NCBI RefSeq assembly: GCF_000383675.1
Contig: NZ_KB911821.1
Coordinates: 558,001-622,000 of the forward strand
From: Terracoccus sp. 273MFTsu3.1
GTDB lineage: Bacteria; Actinomycetota; Actinomycetes; Actinomycetales; Dermatophilaceae
Length of the DNA: 64,000 nucleotides
Reading direction: 5' to 3'
Part shown: piece by piece, positions 25,493 through 37,318 of the stretch
How positions within the stretch are numbered: position 1 is the stretch's first letter
Layout of the letters: the number at the start of each line of letters is the position of its first letter
Notes under the pieces: model-generated
Database searches by the model: none
Told to the model about the DNA's origin: nothing
Seen by the model: the letters and a program-made list of their open reading frames with translations, nothing else
Translations under genes and position numbers: made by a program

Positions 25493-28400
25493 CTAGTCGG
25501 GGAGGGTGCGGAGCAGGTCGACGAGGGCGGCCTCGCCCGGCAGGTCGGGACGCACGGTGACGCCTTCCCCCGCGTAGTAGAACGCCGCGTCGACGAGCGA
25601 CGGGTCGACACCGCGCAGCCGGGCGAAGGCGACGGCATACGCGCCGAGCTGGAGCGCACGGACGGTCGCGTCGCGCCCGGTCGGCCTGGCACCCGTCTTC
25701 CAGTCGACGACCGTCCAGCCGCCGTCGTCGCGCGGGAAGACGGCGTCGACCCTGCCGCGGACGGCGATCCCGTCGATGACCGTCTCGATCGACATCTCGA
25801 TCTCCTCGGGGATGCGGTCGGCCCACTCGCTGACGAGGAAGCGTTCCTTCATCCCGTCCAGGTGGCCGTCGTCGGCCGCCCCCTCGTCGGCGCTGCCCGG
25901 GAGGTCGAGCAGGTCGACGAAGGCGGCGCGCGAGTAGTGCTCCTCGATCCATGCGTGGAAGGCCGTGCCCTGCCGCGCGGCGACGGCCGGCGGGCTCGGC
26001 ATGGGGCGCCTCAGGGACATGGCGAACGCCTCCGCGTCCCGGGCCAGCGACACGACCGCGGATGCCGAGAGGTGGCGCGGGACATCGACGACGGCCTCAG
26101 CACGAGACCGTCGGGCCGCCTGCTCGGCGAGCAGGATGCGGAGGTCGTCGACGCGTGGATCCCCTTGCGGCACGGTGAGACCCGCGTCGACGAGGGCGGC
26201 GATCCGTCGGTGCGCGCCGAGCAGGCCGGCGCGCCTCGCCCCCATCGGGTCGTGCGGCCACAGCTGTGAGATCGGCACGGCGAGGTGCGGGTTGGTCGGT
26301 GCCGACGCCTTGCCCTTGGCGTCGAGGACCGGCTCGGGGTCGGGTGCCCAGGCGGTGCGCACGACGGACCCGGGCAGGGTCTCCTCGACCTCGGTCAGGA
26401 AGCGTGACGGCACCGACAACGTCTTCTTCGCCGCACCCCAGAGGTGGGTCGTCAGGAGCATCGAGGCGCGCGCTCGGGTCAGCGCGACGTAGGCGAGACG
26501 CCGCTCCTCGGCCACGGCATGCCGCCCGCCCTCGAGGACGAACGCGTCGATGGCGACGCTCAGCGCCTTGCGGTCGGGCACACCGCGCCAGTCGAGGTGC
26601 GGCAGGCCGGCCCGGTCACCGCGCAGGTCGTAGGGCAGCGAGTCGAGACCGATGAGCCAGCCCTTGTCCTTGACGTCCCCCGAGCAGGCGTATGCCGTGG
26701 GCTCGCTGTCGGCGACGGGCGCCACCGCGGTCGCGCCGTGCGCCGGGAAGACACCCTCGACGAGGGTCGGGACCGCCACGACGTCCCACTCGAGCCCCTT
26801 CGCCGCGTGGACGGTCAGGACCTGGACGGCGTCGGCGTCGGACTCGGAGTGCCCGGCGTCGAGGCCGCGCTCCTGGTCGCGCGCGGCGTCGAGCCAGCTG
26901 AGGAAGCCGGACAGGGTGGGCCGGTCGGCCGTCGTGGCGTAGCGCGCCGCGACGTCGGCGAAGGCGTCGAGGTGCACGCGGGCGGTGGAGGCCGTGTGCT
27001 CGGGTCGTGAGAGCACCTCGATGTCGAGCCCGATGGCGACCTCGGCCTCGGCGACGAGGTCGACGAGGGGCAGGGCCGTGAGCCGACGCAGCCGCCGCAC
27101 GACGTCGCCGAGGTCGTGCAGGCGGGCCAGCGCCTCGTCGCCGATGCGGGTGCCGTCGCGCCCGGTCCACCCGGCGCGAGGCAGGTCGTCGAGGGCCTCG
27201 ACGAGGGTGGCGGTGTCGGCACTGTCGGCCGCGAGGTCCGAGCCCCGGCGGTCGCCGGTGGGGGCCTCGGCGCCATCGGCACTCGCCGCCTCCGCCACGC
27301 CGTCGTCCGCCATGCCGTCGTCCGCCACGCCGTCGTCCGCCACGCCGTCGTCCGGCACGCCGTCGCCCGCGACGCCGTCGTCGACTGCGCGGTCACCCGC
27401 AGGTGGCTGGCCGCCCGAGGCCACTGGCCCCGGGCTCGCCTGCGCGGAGGCGGCGCCGGCCTCCGCCCGGTCGGGTGCGGTCGAGGTCGTGGTCCCTGCT
27501 CGCGGTGCCCGCTGGTGCAGCTCACGTGCCCAGGCCCACAGCCCGGCCAGGTCGGCCGCGCCGAGGCGCACGACGGGCCCGGTCAGCAGGCGCATCAGCT
27601 GGTCGCCCCGGCTGGGGTCCTGCACCACCCACAGGGCGGCGACGAGGTCGCTGACCTCGGGGGTGACGAGCAGGCCGCCGAGGCCGACGACCTCGACGGG
27701 CAGCTGGTGGCGGCGGAGCGCCTCGAGGACGACGGGGAAGGTCGAGCGTCGCCGGCACAGCACGGCCGCGCTGCGTCCCGTGCGCCGGCCGCTCGGGCTG
27801 AACCAGTGCGCGGCGATCCAGGCGGCGAGGTGGTCGGCCTCCTCCTCGGCGGTCTCGAGCCGGGCCACCTCGATGGTCCCCACCCCCGCCCCGGGCCGTG
27901 GTCGCAGCGGCTGCACGTGCTCGGTCGCGAGCGGCGCGGCGACGGCGTTGGCCGCGTCGAGGATGAGCGAGTCGTTGCGCCAGCTCGTCGACAGCGGCAG
28001 GACGTCGGCGGGACCCTCGTCGCCGCCGAACTCGGACGGGAAGCGCAGCAGGGTGGTCGCGCTCGCGCCGCGCCATCCGTAGATCGACTGGTTGGGGTCG
28101 CCGACGGCGGTCAGCGCCACCCCGGGGTGGTGGAAGAGCGAGCGGAGCAGCTCGAGCTGGGCCTCGGACGTGTCCTGGAACTCGTCGAGCAGCACGGCCC
28201 GGAACCGCTCGCGCTCGATCTGACCGACGGCCGGCACCGACCGGGTGAGCCGGGCGGCGATGGCCATCTGGTCGGCGAAGTCGAGGGACTCACGCTCACG
28301 CTTGAGGGCGAGGAAGGCCTCGACGATCGGCAGCACCGTGCGGCGCTCGCGCAGGACCCCGACCGCGTCTCGCGCGGCGGTGAGCGATCCACGGCCCTCC

Positions 28401-29068
28401 CCGTCGGGCAGGGCGTCGAGGCGCGCGAGCACGGCGTCGAGGTGGTCCATCACCTCGACCGGCGTGCGGACGTGCTCTGCCATCTCGCCGGCGAGCGCCA
28501 TGACGGCCTGGATGACGGTCGCCTCGCTCTTGACGACGTCGTCCATCGGGCCGTCCCAGCGCGACACCGCCTCGGCGGCGAGCTGCCACGCCCCGGCCTC
28601 GGTGAGGATGCGGAACTCCGGCTCGATGCCCACCCGGAGCGCGTGCTCGCGGACGAGCCGGCCGGCATACGCGTGGTAGGTGGAGACGGTCGGGGTGCCG
28701 CCGAGCACCTCGGCGCCCGTGCCGTCGTCGGCAGGCGGTGTCCAGATGCCGGCCCGCTCGAGGCCACGCAGGCGCTTGGCGATGCGCTGGGAGAGCTCGG
28801 CCGCGGCCTTGCGGGTGAAGGTGAGGCCGAGCACCTGGTCGGGGTCGACGAGGCCGTTGGCGACGAGCCACACGACCCGGGCCGCCATCGTCTCGGTCTT
28901 GCCCGAGCCGGCGCCGGCGACGACGAGCAACGGACGGGCCCCCGCCTCGATGACGGCCGCCTGCTCGGCGGTGGGCGGTGGCATCTCGAGGGCCGCGGCG
29001 ATGTCGAAAGCGCTGTGCCGCACGGTCGTCGCGGACCGTGCCTCCGTGGCGTCAGCAGTGGTGGTCAC
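25493..29068 (-). CDS. adnB: AdnB-like UvrD-type helicase-nuclease subunit
   Basis: Protein of 1191 aa. The SF1 motor has Walker A VVAGAGSGKTETM (about residue 50), motif II LLDEFQDTSEAQL, GDPNQSIYGWRGA, LTVHAAKGLEWDVV and VALTRARASML. The C-terminal RecB-type nuclease has GTAFHAWIE, VRGRVDAVF and TVVDWKTG. AdnA/AdnB form the heterodimeric motor-nuclease that resects double-strand breaks in mycobacteria, and the second gene of the pair is AdnB there. A repetitive Asp/Gly/Val linker of about 100 residues interrupts the protein between motor segments. GTG 29068 overlaps the adnA stop by 4 bases. Confidence 0.85.
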   Translation of the reverse strand: MTTTADATEARSATTVRHSAFDIAAALEMPPPTAEQAAVIEAGARPLLVVAGAGSGKTETMAARVVWLVANGLVDPDQVLGLTFTRKAAAELSQRIAKRLRGLERAGIWTPPADDGTGAEVLGGTPTVSTYHAYAGRLVREHALRVGIEPEFRILTEAGAWQLAAEAVSRWDGPMDDVVKSEATVIQAVMALAGEMAEHVRTPVEVMDHLDAVLARLDALPDGEGRGSLTAARDAVGVLRERRTVLPIVEAFLALKRERESLDFADQMAIAARLTRSVPAVGQIERERFRAVLLDEFQDTSEAQLELLRSLFHHPGVALTAVGDPNQSIYGWRGASATTLLRFPSEFGGDEGPADVLPLSTSWRNDSLILDAANAVAAPLATEHVQPLRPRPGAGVGTIEVARLETAEEEADHLAAWIAAHWFSPSGRRTGRSAAVLCRRRSTFPVVLEALRRHQLPVEVVGLGGLLVTPEVSDLVAALWVVQDPSRGDQLMRLLTGPVVRLGAADLAGLWAWARELHQRAPRAGTTTSTAPDRAEAGAASAQASPGPVASGGQPPAGDRAVDDGVAGDGVPDDGVADDGVADDGMADDGVAEAASADGAEAPTGDRRGSDLAADSADTATLVEALDDLPRAGWTGRDGTRIGDEALARLHDLGDVVRRLRRLTALPLVDLVAEAEVAIGLDIEVLSRPEHTASTARVHLDAFADVAARYATTADRPTLSGFLSWLDAARDQERGLDAGHSESDADAVQVLTVHAAKGLEWDVVAVPTLVEGVFPAHGATAVAPVADSEPTAYACSGDVKDKGWLIGLDSLPYDLRGDRAGLPHLDWRGVPDRKALSVAIDAFVLEGGRHAVAEERRLAYVALTRARASMLLTTHLWGAAKKTLSVPSRFLTEVEETLPGSVVRTAWAPDPEPVLDAKGKASAPTNPHLAVPISQLWPHDPMGARRAGLLGAHRRIAALVDAGLTVPQGDPRVDDLRILLAEQAARRSRAEAVVDVPRHLSASAVVSLARDAEAFAMSLRRPMPSPPAVAARQGTAFHAWIEEHYSRAAFVDLLDLPGSADEGAADDGHLDGMKERFLVSEWADRIPEEIEMSIETVIDGIAVRGRVDAVFPRDDGGWTVVDWKTGARPTGRDATVRALQLGAYAVAFARLRGVDPSLVDAAFYYAGEGVTVRPDLPGEAALVDLLRTLPD
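27292..27381 (-). repeat. 15-bp tandem repeat inside adnB
   Basis: Roughly six imperfect 15-bp units (CGCCGTCGTCCGCCA type) encode repeated DDGVA/DDGMA pentapeptides in the AdnB linker. The repeat stays in frame, so the gene is not broken. Confidence 0.8.
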
Positions 29069-32000
29069 AGCGCGTCCCCCTCGGGCTGGACCGGGCAGGA
29101 CGACCGCACGGGACACGTCTCGCACGCCTTGCCCTGGGCGGCGCGGAACTCAGCGGCGCCCATCCCCTCGGCCGTCGACTCGACGAGCGTCCGTGCCCAC
29201 GTCGGGTCGTCGCTGCTTGCGAGCGGTGGCTGCGGCATCACGCTCGGCTTGAGTCCGGACAGACCGCCCTTGCCGATGAAGGCGAGCGCTGCGCCGGCAC
29301 TGCGGTCGCCGAGCGCGGGGAAACCGCCCTCCTCGACGGCCACCTGGTAGGCCCCGAGCTGGCCGTGCTGGGCGAGCTCGGCCTTGGTCGGCTTGGACTT
29401 GCCGGTCTTGAGGTCGACGATGCGCAGGCGCCCCTCGGCGTCGCGCTCGATGCGGTCGACGCGCCCGGCCACGACGGCACGCCCGACCTCCACGCGGAAG
29501 TCGGTTTCGATGCCGACGCGCTCCCAGTCCCGCTCGGCGCCGGCCCGGTAGGCCACGAACCGCGCCACCATGTCGTGCGCCTCCTGGTGGGTGCGATCGG
29601 TGACCCAGCCCGGCTTGAGCCCGAGGCGTCCCCAGCGGTCGTCGACCTCCTGCTTGAGCTCCTCGAGCGGCGCGTCGGGCAGCTCGGCGACGATGTCGTG
29701 GACGAAGGTGCCCACGGAGGCCGCGCCGAGGGAGACGCCCTCGCCGCCGACCGACGTGAGGAACCAGCGCAGCCCGCACTCGGCGAAGTAGGTGACCTTC
29801 GAGGGCGACACCGGCACCGGCTCGTCGGGTCGGCGCACGGGACGCTCGCTCGTGACCGACCGGAGCGCCCACCAGGACGTCGGGTCGGCTCCGCGCACGC
29901 CCTCGCGCGCCGCGGCTGCGAGCAGGTTGAGGGCGGGCTCGGCGACGCCGGGGTCGGGGCTGACGGCCTCGCGCCGCAGCTCGCCGACGAGCCCCGGCAG
30001 GGTCATGGTGCGCGCGACCTCGGAGTGCGGCCTCACCTCGTCGGCGAGCCGCGTCGTCGCGGGAGGGTCGACGAGGTCGAGGTAGACCGACGGCTGCTCG
30101 TCCTCGTTGCCCACGGCGGTGACGAGCAGGCGCTCCGTGGCGCGCGTGACGGCCACGAGGAAGAGGCGCGTCTCGTCGTAGCGCACCGCCGCCTGGGCGG
30201 CGCGGAAGCCGAGCGGTCGCTGGGCGACGACGTCGACGAGGTCCTCGGACCCGAGCACGGAGCCGCGCAGGCGGAGGTCTGGCCACACGCCCTCCTGCAC
30301 GCCGGCGACGACGACGATGCGCCACTGCCGGCCGGCGGCGGTCTGCGGCGTCAGCAGCGCGACCCGGCCACCGGACTGACCTCCCACGAGCAGGGTGTCG
30401 CCGGGGACGTCCTGGCCCTGGATGTGCTCGAGGAACTTGTCGGGGCCGGCGGTCGGCAACCGGTCGACGAACGCGCCCGCAGCGTCGAAGAGCGCGAGCA
30501 CGGCGTCGAGATCGCGGTCGGCCCGCTCGCCCGACGTGCCGCCGGAGAGCGCCTGTCGCCGCCACCCGTCGGCGACCCCCGCACCCTGCCAGATGGCCCA
30601 CAGCACGGACTCGGCCGTGACCCCGCGCGCCCACCGGCCGTCGTCGGCGACGCGCGCTGCCGCGGCGCCGGCGGCGAGCGCCGTCGCGATGCGTTCGGCG
30701 GGCCGTGCGGTCGACCCGAGCATCCGGGCGCGGGGCTGCGACTGGAGCAGCTCGGCGAGCAGCTCGTCGCTGGACCGCCCACCGCCCGAGGCGAGCTCGT
30801 CCTGTCGGAGCAGCCGTCGCAGGCGTCGCAGGCCGACGGTGTCGCTCCCCCCGACCGGGGACAGCACGAGGTCGGCGGCCCGCACGGGGTCGATGACGTG
30901 GGTCTCGCCGCGGTGCTCGGCGCGGGCGATGGCGATGCTCTCGTCGAGCAGCTGCAGCAGCGGGCGCACCGCGCTCTCGTCGCGGACCGGGGTCTCGGCG
31001 CTGCCGGCCTGGACCGGCACCCCGGCCTGCCCGAGCAGGCGACGCATCGCGTCGGCGCGCCCCGATCCGCGCACGACGACGGCCATGTCGGTCCAGGGCA
31101 CGCCCTCGACGAGGTGGGCCCGGCGCAGCAGGGCCGCGACATGAGCCGTCTCCTGGGCGGCGGAGCGCAGCAGCGCCACCTCGACGGTGCCCCGCGACGG
31201 GTCGGCGGTCGCCGACGACACCCGGCGCTGCTCGCCGCCGCCGAGCGCCCCGATGCGACGCGAGACGCGGTCGGCCACCCCCACCATGTCCTCACCCAGC
31301 CTGTGGGTGCGGTCGAGCACGACGGTCTCGGCACCGTCCGCCGCGTCGTCGATGAGGTCGAAGAGCCCGCCGACGAAGCGGGGGTCGCGCCCACTCCCGA
31401 CGAGATCGGTCCAGCCGTCGGCGAGGAAGCGCGGGTCGGCGCCGCGGAAGGTCTGGACGGCGACGTCGGGGTCGCCGAGGAGGACCACCCGGGGGCTACC
31501 CGCGCGGGCGACGACGCGCAGCAGCCGTGCGGCCGCAGACGTCAGCTCCTGGGCCTCGTCGACGACGACGAGGCGGATGCGGTCGTGGAGCCGGTCGAGC
31601 GCGGACGGGTCGTCGTCGAGCAGCTCGGCGACCGCCGTGAGCACCCAGGCGGGGTCGTAGGAGCCGTGCCGGCTGAACGAGGTGACCTGGTCGTACTCGC
31701 GCAGCACGTGCGCCGCCGCCGCCCACTCGGGCCGGTCGTGCTCGTCGGCCAGACGGGCGAGATCGTCGGGGCCCTGCCCCAGCTCGACCGAGCGCATGAG
31801 CAGGTCGCGCAGCTCGTTGCGGAAGCCGCGGGTCGTCAGCGCCTCGCGCAGCTGCTCGGGCCACGCCGGCCCGCGCACCTCCCCCGAGGCGTGCCCGGCG
31901 AGCAGGTCGCGCAGGATGACGTCCTGCTCGGGGCCGTTGAGCAGCCTCGGCGGTGGGTCGCCGCGCAGCGCCGCCTCGGCCCGGAGCACCCCGAAGCCGA

Positions 32001-32298
32001 AGGCCTGCCACGTCCGCGCGAGCGACTCGGTCGACGTGCCGCCGAGCCGCGCCGTGACCTGCTGGCGCAGCGCGGCCGCCGCGCTGCGGCTCGAGGTGAG
32101 CACGAGGCACGAGTCAGCCCGCAGCCCCTGCCGGCGCACGGCGTCGACGACGAGCTCGACCGCGAGGGTCGACTTGCCGGTGCCCGGTCCGCCGAGGACC
32201 CGCAGCACCCGGGCCGAGGAGTCGAGCGCGGCCTGCTGCCGCTCGTCGAGCCGCACCTGCGCCGGGGCGAGGGCTGGAGCTCGACGGAGGATGACCAC
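29065..32298 (-). CDS. adnA: AdnA-like helicase-nuclease subunit
   Basis: Protein of 1077 aa. The N-terminal UvrD-like motor has LGGPGTGKSTLAVEL, VVDEAQELTSAA and LLGDPDVAVQTFRG. The C-terminal RecB-like nuclease has VAGRVDRIERD and RIVDLKTGKSKP, bracketed by Cys residues (AECGLRW; CETCPVRSSC) that fit an Fe-S cluster. It should work with AdnB as a double-strand-break resecting motor-nuclease. The GTG at 32298 has no strong ribosome site, and the promoter presumably lies in the 210-bp gap before katG. Assignment as AdnA follows gene order and the Cys cluster. Confidence 0.83.
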   Translation of the reverse strand: MVILRRAPALAPAQVRLDERQQAALDSSARVLRVLGGPGTGKSTLAVELVVDAVRRQGLRADSCLVLTSSRSAAAALRQQVTARLGGTSTESLARTWQAFGFGVLRAEAALRGDPPPRLLNGPEQDVILRDLLAGHASGEVRGPAWPEQLREALTTRGFRNELRDLLMRSVELGQGPDDLARLADEHDRPEWAAAAHVLREYDQVTSFSRHGSYDPAWVLTAVAELLDDDPSALDRLHDRIRLVVVDEAQELTSAAARLLRVVARAGSPRVVLLGDPDVAVQTFRGADPRFLADGWTDLVGSGRDPRFVGGLFDLIDDAADGAETVVLDRTHRLGEDMVGVADRVSRRIGALGGGEQRRVSSATADPSRGTVEVALLRSAAQETAHVAALLRRAHLVEGVPWTDMAVVVRGSGRADAMRRLLGQAGVPVQAGSAETPVRDESAVRPLLQLLDESIAIARAEHRGETHVIDPVRAADLVLSPVGGSDTVGLRRLRRLLRQDELASGGGRSSDELLAELLQSQPRARMLGSTARPAERIATALAAGAAAARVADDGRWARGVTAESVLWAIWQGAGVADGWRRQALSGGTSGERADRDLDAVLALFDAAGAFVDRLPTAGPDKFLEHIQGQDVPGDTLLVGGQSGGRVALLTPQTAAGRQWRIVVVAGVQEGVWPDLRLRGSVLGSEDLVDVVAQRPLGFRAAQAAVRYDETRLFLVAVTRATERLLVTAVGNEDEQPSVYLDLVDPPATTRLADEVRPHSEVARTMTLPGLVGELRREAVSPDPGVAEPALNLLAAAAREGVRGADPTSWWALRSVTSERPVRRPDEPVPVSPSKVTYFAECGLRWFLTSVGGEGVSLGAASVGTFVHDIVAELPDAPLEELKQEVDDRWGRLGLKPGWVTDRTHQEAHDMVARFVAYRAGAERDWERVGIETDFRVEVGRAVVAGRVDRIERDAEGRLRIVDLKTGKSKPTKAELAQHGQLGAYQVAVEEGGFPALGDRSAGAALAFIGKGGLSGLKPSVMPQPPLASSDDPTWARTLVESTAEGMGAAEFRAAQGKACETCPVRSSCPVQPEGDAL

Positions 32299-32458
32299 CG
32301 GAGGATTCCATCACGCCCGACCGACACCCGCGCACGACCCGACGCCGTATGCCGTCCGCCCCGTCCCAGCGGACCGGCCCGGTGCTCCCTCCGCGGCGAC
32401 CCGGGCCCTCGCTGACCCGCCCGGGACCCAGCCGCCCGCTGCCGAGCGGGCACGCGAA

Positions 32459-32488
32459 GGCCCGGGCCGGCATACGCCGTCCCGGGCC
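32459..32488 (-). terminator. Terminator after katG
   Basis: Arms GGCCCGGG / CCCGGGCC with an inner GGC/GCC pair and an ATAC loop, 20 bases past the katG stop. The loop itself carries the recurring GGCATAC heptamer. Confidence 0.6.
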
Positions 32489-32508
32489 CCGTGCGGTGCG
32501 TCAGGCCG

Positions 32509-34764
<2,256 letters not shown>

Positions 34765-35193
34765 TCAGGAGGCGGCCGCGGCGGCGCACGCAGGGCAGGT
34801 GCCCCAGTACGTCACCTCGGCCTCGTCGATCACGAATCCGTGAGGGTCGGATGCCGTGAGGCAGGGGGCGTGGCCGACGGCGCAGTCGACGTCGGCGATG
34901 GCACCGCACGACCGGCACACGACGTGGTGGTGGTTGTCGCCGACGCGCACCTCGTAGCGGGCGACGGAGCCCGTCGGCTGGATGCGGCGCACGAGACTGG
35001 CGTCGGTGAGGGCGCGCAGGACGTCGTAGACGGCCTGATGGGACACGTCGCCGGCGACCTCGCGGACTCGACGGATGACGGTGTCGGTGTCCGTGTGCGG
35101 GTGGTCGCGCAGGACCGTGAGGACGGCGACGCGCTGGCGCGTCACGCGCAGACCCGCCTCGCGCAGCTGCACCTCGACGTCGGCTCCGGTCAT
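34765..35193 (-). CDS. furA: Fur-family regulator FurA
   Basis: Protein of 142 aa. The winged helix spans residues 10-80 (LREAGLRVTRQRVAVLTVL, VSHQAVYDVLRALTDASLV). The dimer domain holds the HHHVVC metal region and two CxxC pairs (CRSC, CPAC). As in other actinomycetes it precedes katG and should repress it together with itself in response to peroxide. The ATG at 35193 is chosen; an in-frame ATG at 35223 would add ten residues but overlaps the likely operator. Confidence 0.9.
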   Translation of the reverse strand: MTGADVEVQLREAGLRVTRQRVAVLTVLRDHPHTDTDTVIRRVREVAGDVSHQAVYDVLRALTDASLVRRIQPTGSVARYEVRVGDNHHHVVCRSCGAIADVDCAVGHAPCLTASDPHGFVIDEAEVTYWGTCPACAAAAAS

Positions 35194-35218
35194 GTCCCGA
35201 GTCTTCCGCCCTTTCTGG

Positions 35219-35237
35219 AACAAATCAAGTCTTTGAC
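35219..35237. promoter_or_regulatory. AT-rich candidate FurA operator/promoter
   Basis: An unusually AT-rich patch with dyad TCAAGTCTTTGA (35225-35236) lies 26-44 bases upstream of the furA start. Fur boxes in this family are AT-rich dyads overlapping the furA promoter. Confidence 0.4.
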
Positions 35238-35292
35238 TGCTCCGAAGAGCCCGTCCCGCAGGTCCGGGCCGGCGGACCCGGGCCGTCCCTGC

Positions 35293-36027
35293 TCAGCCTG
35301 CGACGACCTCGACCTCGAAGCCCTCGCCGCTCTCGAGGTAGGCGGCGTAGTGCTGCGTGCCACCGGCATACGGGTGCGTGTCGGCGAACATCAGAGTCCA
35401 GCCGCCCTCGCCGCAGGCGTCGACGAGCGCGTCGACCTCGGCGCGCGAACCGCCATGGAAGGCAAGGTGGTTCAGGCCCGCACGGGTGCGCTCGTGGCGT
35501 CCGGCGACGACGTCGGGGCCGGCCTCGACCACGACGTAGAGCGAGCCGAGCTCCCACGCCTGTCCGTGCCCCCAGTCGTCACCGAGGCGGTAGCCGAGCC
35601 GTCCGAGCAGCCAGCCCCACTCGCGCGTCGCCGCCGTGATGTCGTCGACCCAGATCTCGACGTGGTGGAGGCCACCGCGCGGCCCCGCTCCCCCGCCGTC
35701 ACCGGACGCGGCCGGCGCTCCGCCGAAGTCCCAGCGCGCCCGACCCATGTCGGCGCGGCCACCCTCGACGAGCCCGCCCACCATGGGCGTCCCCTCGGCC
35801 CGCCAGTGCTCGAGCGCCTCGTCCTCGAGGCCCTGCGGCGGCCGACCATCGGACCGGATGACCCGCCACCACGGCAGGTCGGACCCGTAGCGGCTCATCA
35901 CCGTGCCGACCGTGCGCGGACCCATGCCGCCGAGGCGCTTGGCGATGTCGCCGTAGGCGAGCACCCGCCCCTCGGGGATGGTCGCGACGAGGTCGAGCAC
36001 GCGCTCGGCGTGGTCCTCCAGCGGCAC
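35293..36027 (-). CDS. Fusion of alkyltransferase-like (ATL) and VOC domains
   Basis: Protein of 244 aa in one uninterrupted frame. Residues 1 to about 90 are the DNA-binding half of an O6-alkylguanine transferase homologue (VLAYGDIAKRLGGMGPRTVG, then DLPWWRVIRSDG). The reactive Cys of PCHR is replaced by Trp, which marks an ATL protein that flags lesions for nucleotide excision repair. After a Gly-rich linker (about 100-120), residues 121-244 are a VOC/glyoxalase-like domain (GLHHVEIWVDDI, LNHLAFHGGSRAEVDALV, YLESGEGFEVEVV). GTG 36027 follows GAGAGG, 11 bases after moeZ. ATL is normally a stand-alone protein of about 100 aa. Confidence 0.82.
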   Translation of the reverse strand: MPLEDHAERVLDLVATIPEGRVLAYGDIAKRLGGMGPRTVGTVMSRYGSDLPWWRVIRSDGRPPQGLEDEALEHWRAEGTPMVGGLVEGGRADMGRARWDFGGAPAASGDGGGAGPRGGLHHVEIWVDDITAATREWGWLLGRLGYRLGDDWGHGQAWELGSLYVVVEAGPDVVAGRHERTRAGLNHLAFHGGSRAEVDALVDACGEGGWTLMFADTHPYAGGTQHYAAYLESGEGFEVEVVAG

Positions 36028-36037
36028 GGGCGTCCTC

Positions 36038-37216
36038 TCAGTACTCGGGTTGGCTCGGGTCGATCTCCCGGAGGTAGGCGAGTATGCCGCCCTCGACGTT
36101 CGCGACGTCCGTGAGCCCCGCGCGCAGCGCGAGCCGCGTCGCCTCGGCCGAGCGGCCCCCGACCTTGCAGTGGATGAGCACCCTTCTGTCCGTGGGCAGC
36201 TCGTCGAACGCCTCCCCGGACCGGAAGCGGTCGAGGTGGATGGCGACGGCACCGGGGATCGAGGCGATGGCCCGCTCCTCGTCGCCGCGGACGTCGACGA
36301 GAAGGGGCGGGTCGTCGGCGGCGAGCTCTCCCACCATGTCGCGGACGGTGACCGTCGGCAGGTCGCCCTCGTCGTGGGCCGCAGCACCGGGCACGCCGCA
36401 GAACTCGACGTAGTCGATGAGCTCGGTGACGGTCGGCTCGTCGCCGCAGACCGGGCACTCGGGGTCGGCCCGGACCGTCAGGGTGTCCCAGGTCTGGCGT
36501 AGCGCGTCGTGCACCACGAGCCGCCCGACGAGCGGCTCGCCGATGCCGAGCAGGAGCTTGATGGCCTCGGTCGACTGGATCGACCCGATGGCGGCGCACA
36601 GGACCCCGAGCACGCCGCCCTCGGCGCAGCTCGGGACCGAGCCGGGCGGCGGCGGGTCGGGGAAGACGCAGCGATAGCACGGCCCCTGCCCGGCCCACCA
36701 CACCGAGACCTGGCCGTCGAAGCGGAGGATCGAGCCCCACACGTGCGGCTTGCCGAGCATGACGCAGGCGTCGTTGACGAGGTAGCGAGTGGGGAAGTTG
36801 TCGGTGCCGTCGACGACGAGGTCGTAGTCGCCGATGATCCCCAGGGCGTTGGCCGAGTCGAGCGCGACGTCGTGACGCACCACCTCGACGTGCGGGTTGA
36901 CGCGGTGGACGGCCGCCTCCGCGGACTCGGTCTTGAGTCGGCCGATGTCGGCGTCCGAGTGGATGACCTGACGGTGCAGGTTGGTGAGGTCGACGACGTC
37001 GGCGTCGACGACCCCGATCGTGCCGACCCCCGCGGCGGCGAGGTAGAGCAGCGCGGGCGACCCGAGACCACCGGCACCGACGACGAGCACCCGGGCGGCG
37101 GCCAGGCGCTCCTGTCCGTCGCGGCCCACGTCGGGCAGCAGCACGTGGCGGGCGTACCTCGTCGTCTCGGCCTTGCTGAGCGCCCGACCCGTCTTGACCA
37201 GCGGATCCGTCGACAT
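36038..37216 (-). CDS. moeZ: MoeZ adenylyltransferase/sulfurtransferase
   Basis: Protein of 392 aa. The N-terminal E1-like domain has the ATP loop GAGGLGSP, DLTNLHRQ, DGTDNFPTRY and zinc-binding CYRC with CPVC. The C-terminal rhodanese domain ends with the active-site loop HCKVGGRS. MoeZ adenylates and thiocarboxylates sulfur carriers such as MoaD or CysO for molybdopterin and cysteine synthesis. Substrate use here cannot be told. It is followed closely by the ATL-VOC gene and is divergent from the TetR gene, matching Rv3206c. Confidence 0.92.
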   Translation of the reverse strand: MSTDPLVKTGRALSKAETTRYARHVLLPDVGRDGQERLAAARVLVVGAGGLGSPALLYLAAAGVGTIGVVDADVVDLTNLHRQVIHSDADIGRLKTESAEAAVHRVNPHVEVVRHDVALDSANALGIIGDYDLVVDGTDNFPTRYLVNDACVMLGKPHVWGSILRFDGQVSVWWAGQGPCYRCVFPDPPPPGSVPSCAEGGVLGVLCAAIGSIQSTEAIKLLLGIGEPLVGRLVVHDALRQTWDTLTVRADPECPVCGDEPTVTELIDYVEFCGVPGAAAHDEGDLPTVTVRDMVGELAADDPPLLVDVRGDEERAIASIPGAVAIHLDRFRSGEAFDELPTDRRVLIHCKVGGRSAEATRLALRAGLTDVANVEGGILAYLREIDPSQPEY

Positions 37217-37318
37217 GTCCTCACCGTACTGCTCGGTATGGTGAGACGGACACGGTCGTCTGCGGGGGCGGACGCCGAGGACCGACGAGCATCGCGCCGA
37301 CACCCGAAGAGGATCCGC

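Noticed and set aside
25147-26269. Open frames through the 22-bp repeats
   Set aside because: Encode only the repeat (LTRLGRGAHST) and run into antisense of adnB; no start or ribosome site of quality.
28978-32415. 1145-codon antisense frame over adnA
   Set aside because: Low-complexity translation with no domains; shadow of adnA.
35293-36027. Possible frameshift or sequencing error joining two genes
   Set aside because: The frame is continuous, with a Gly-rich linker typical of a genuine fusion and no internal ribosome site before the VOC part.
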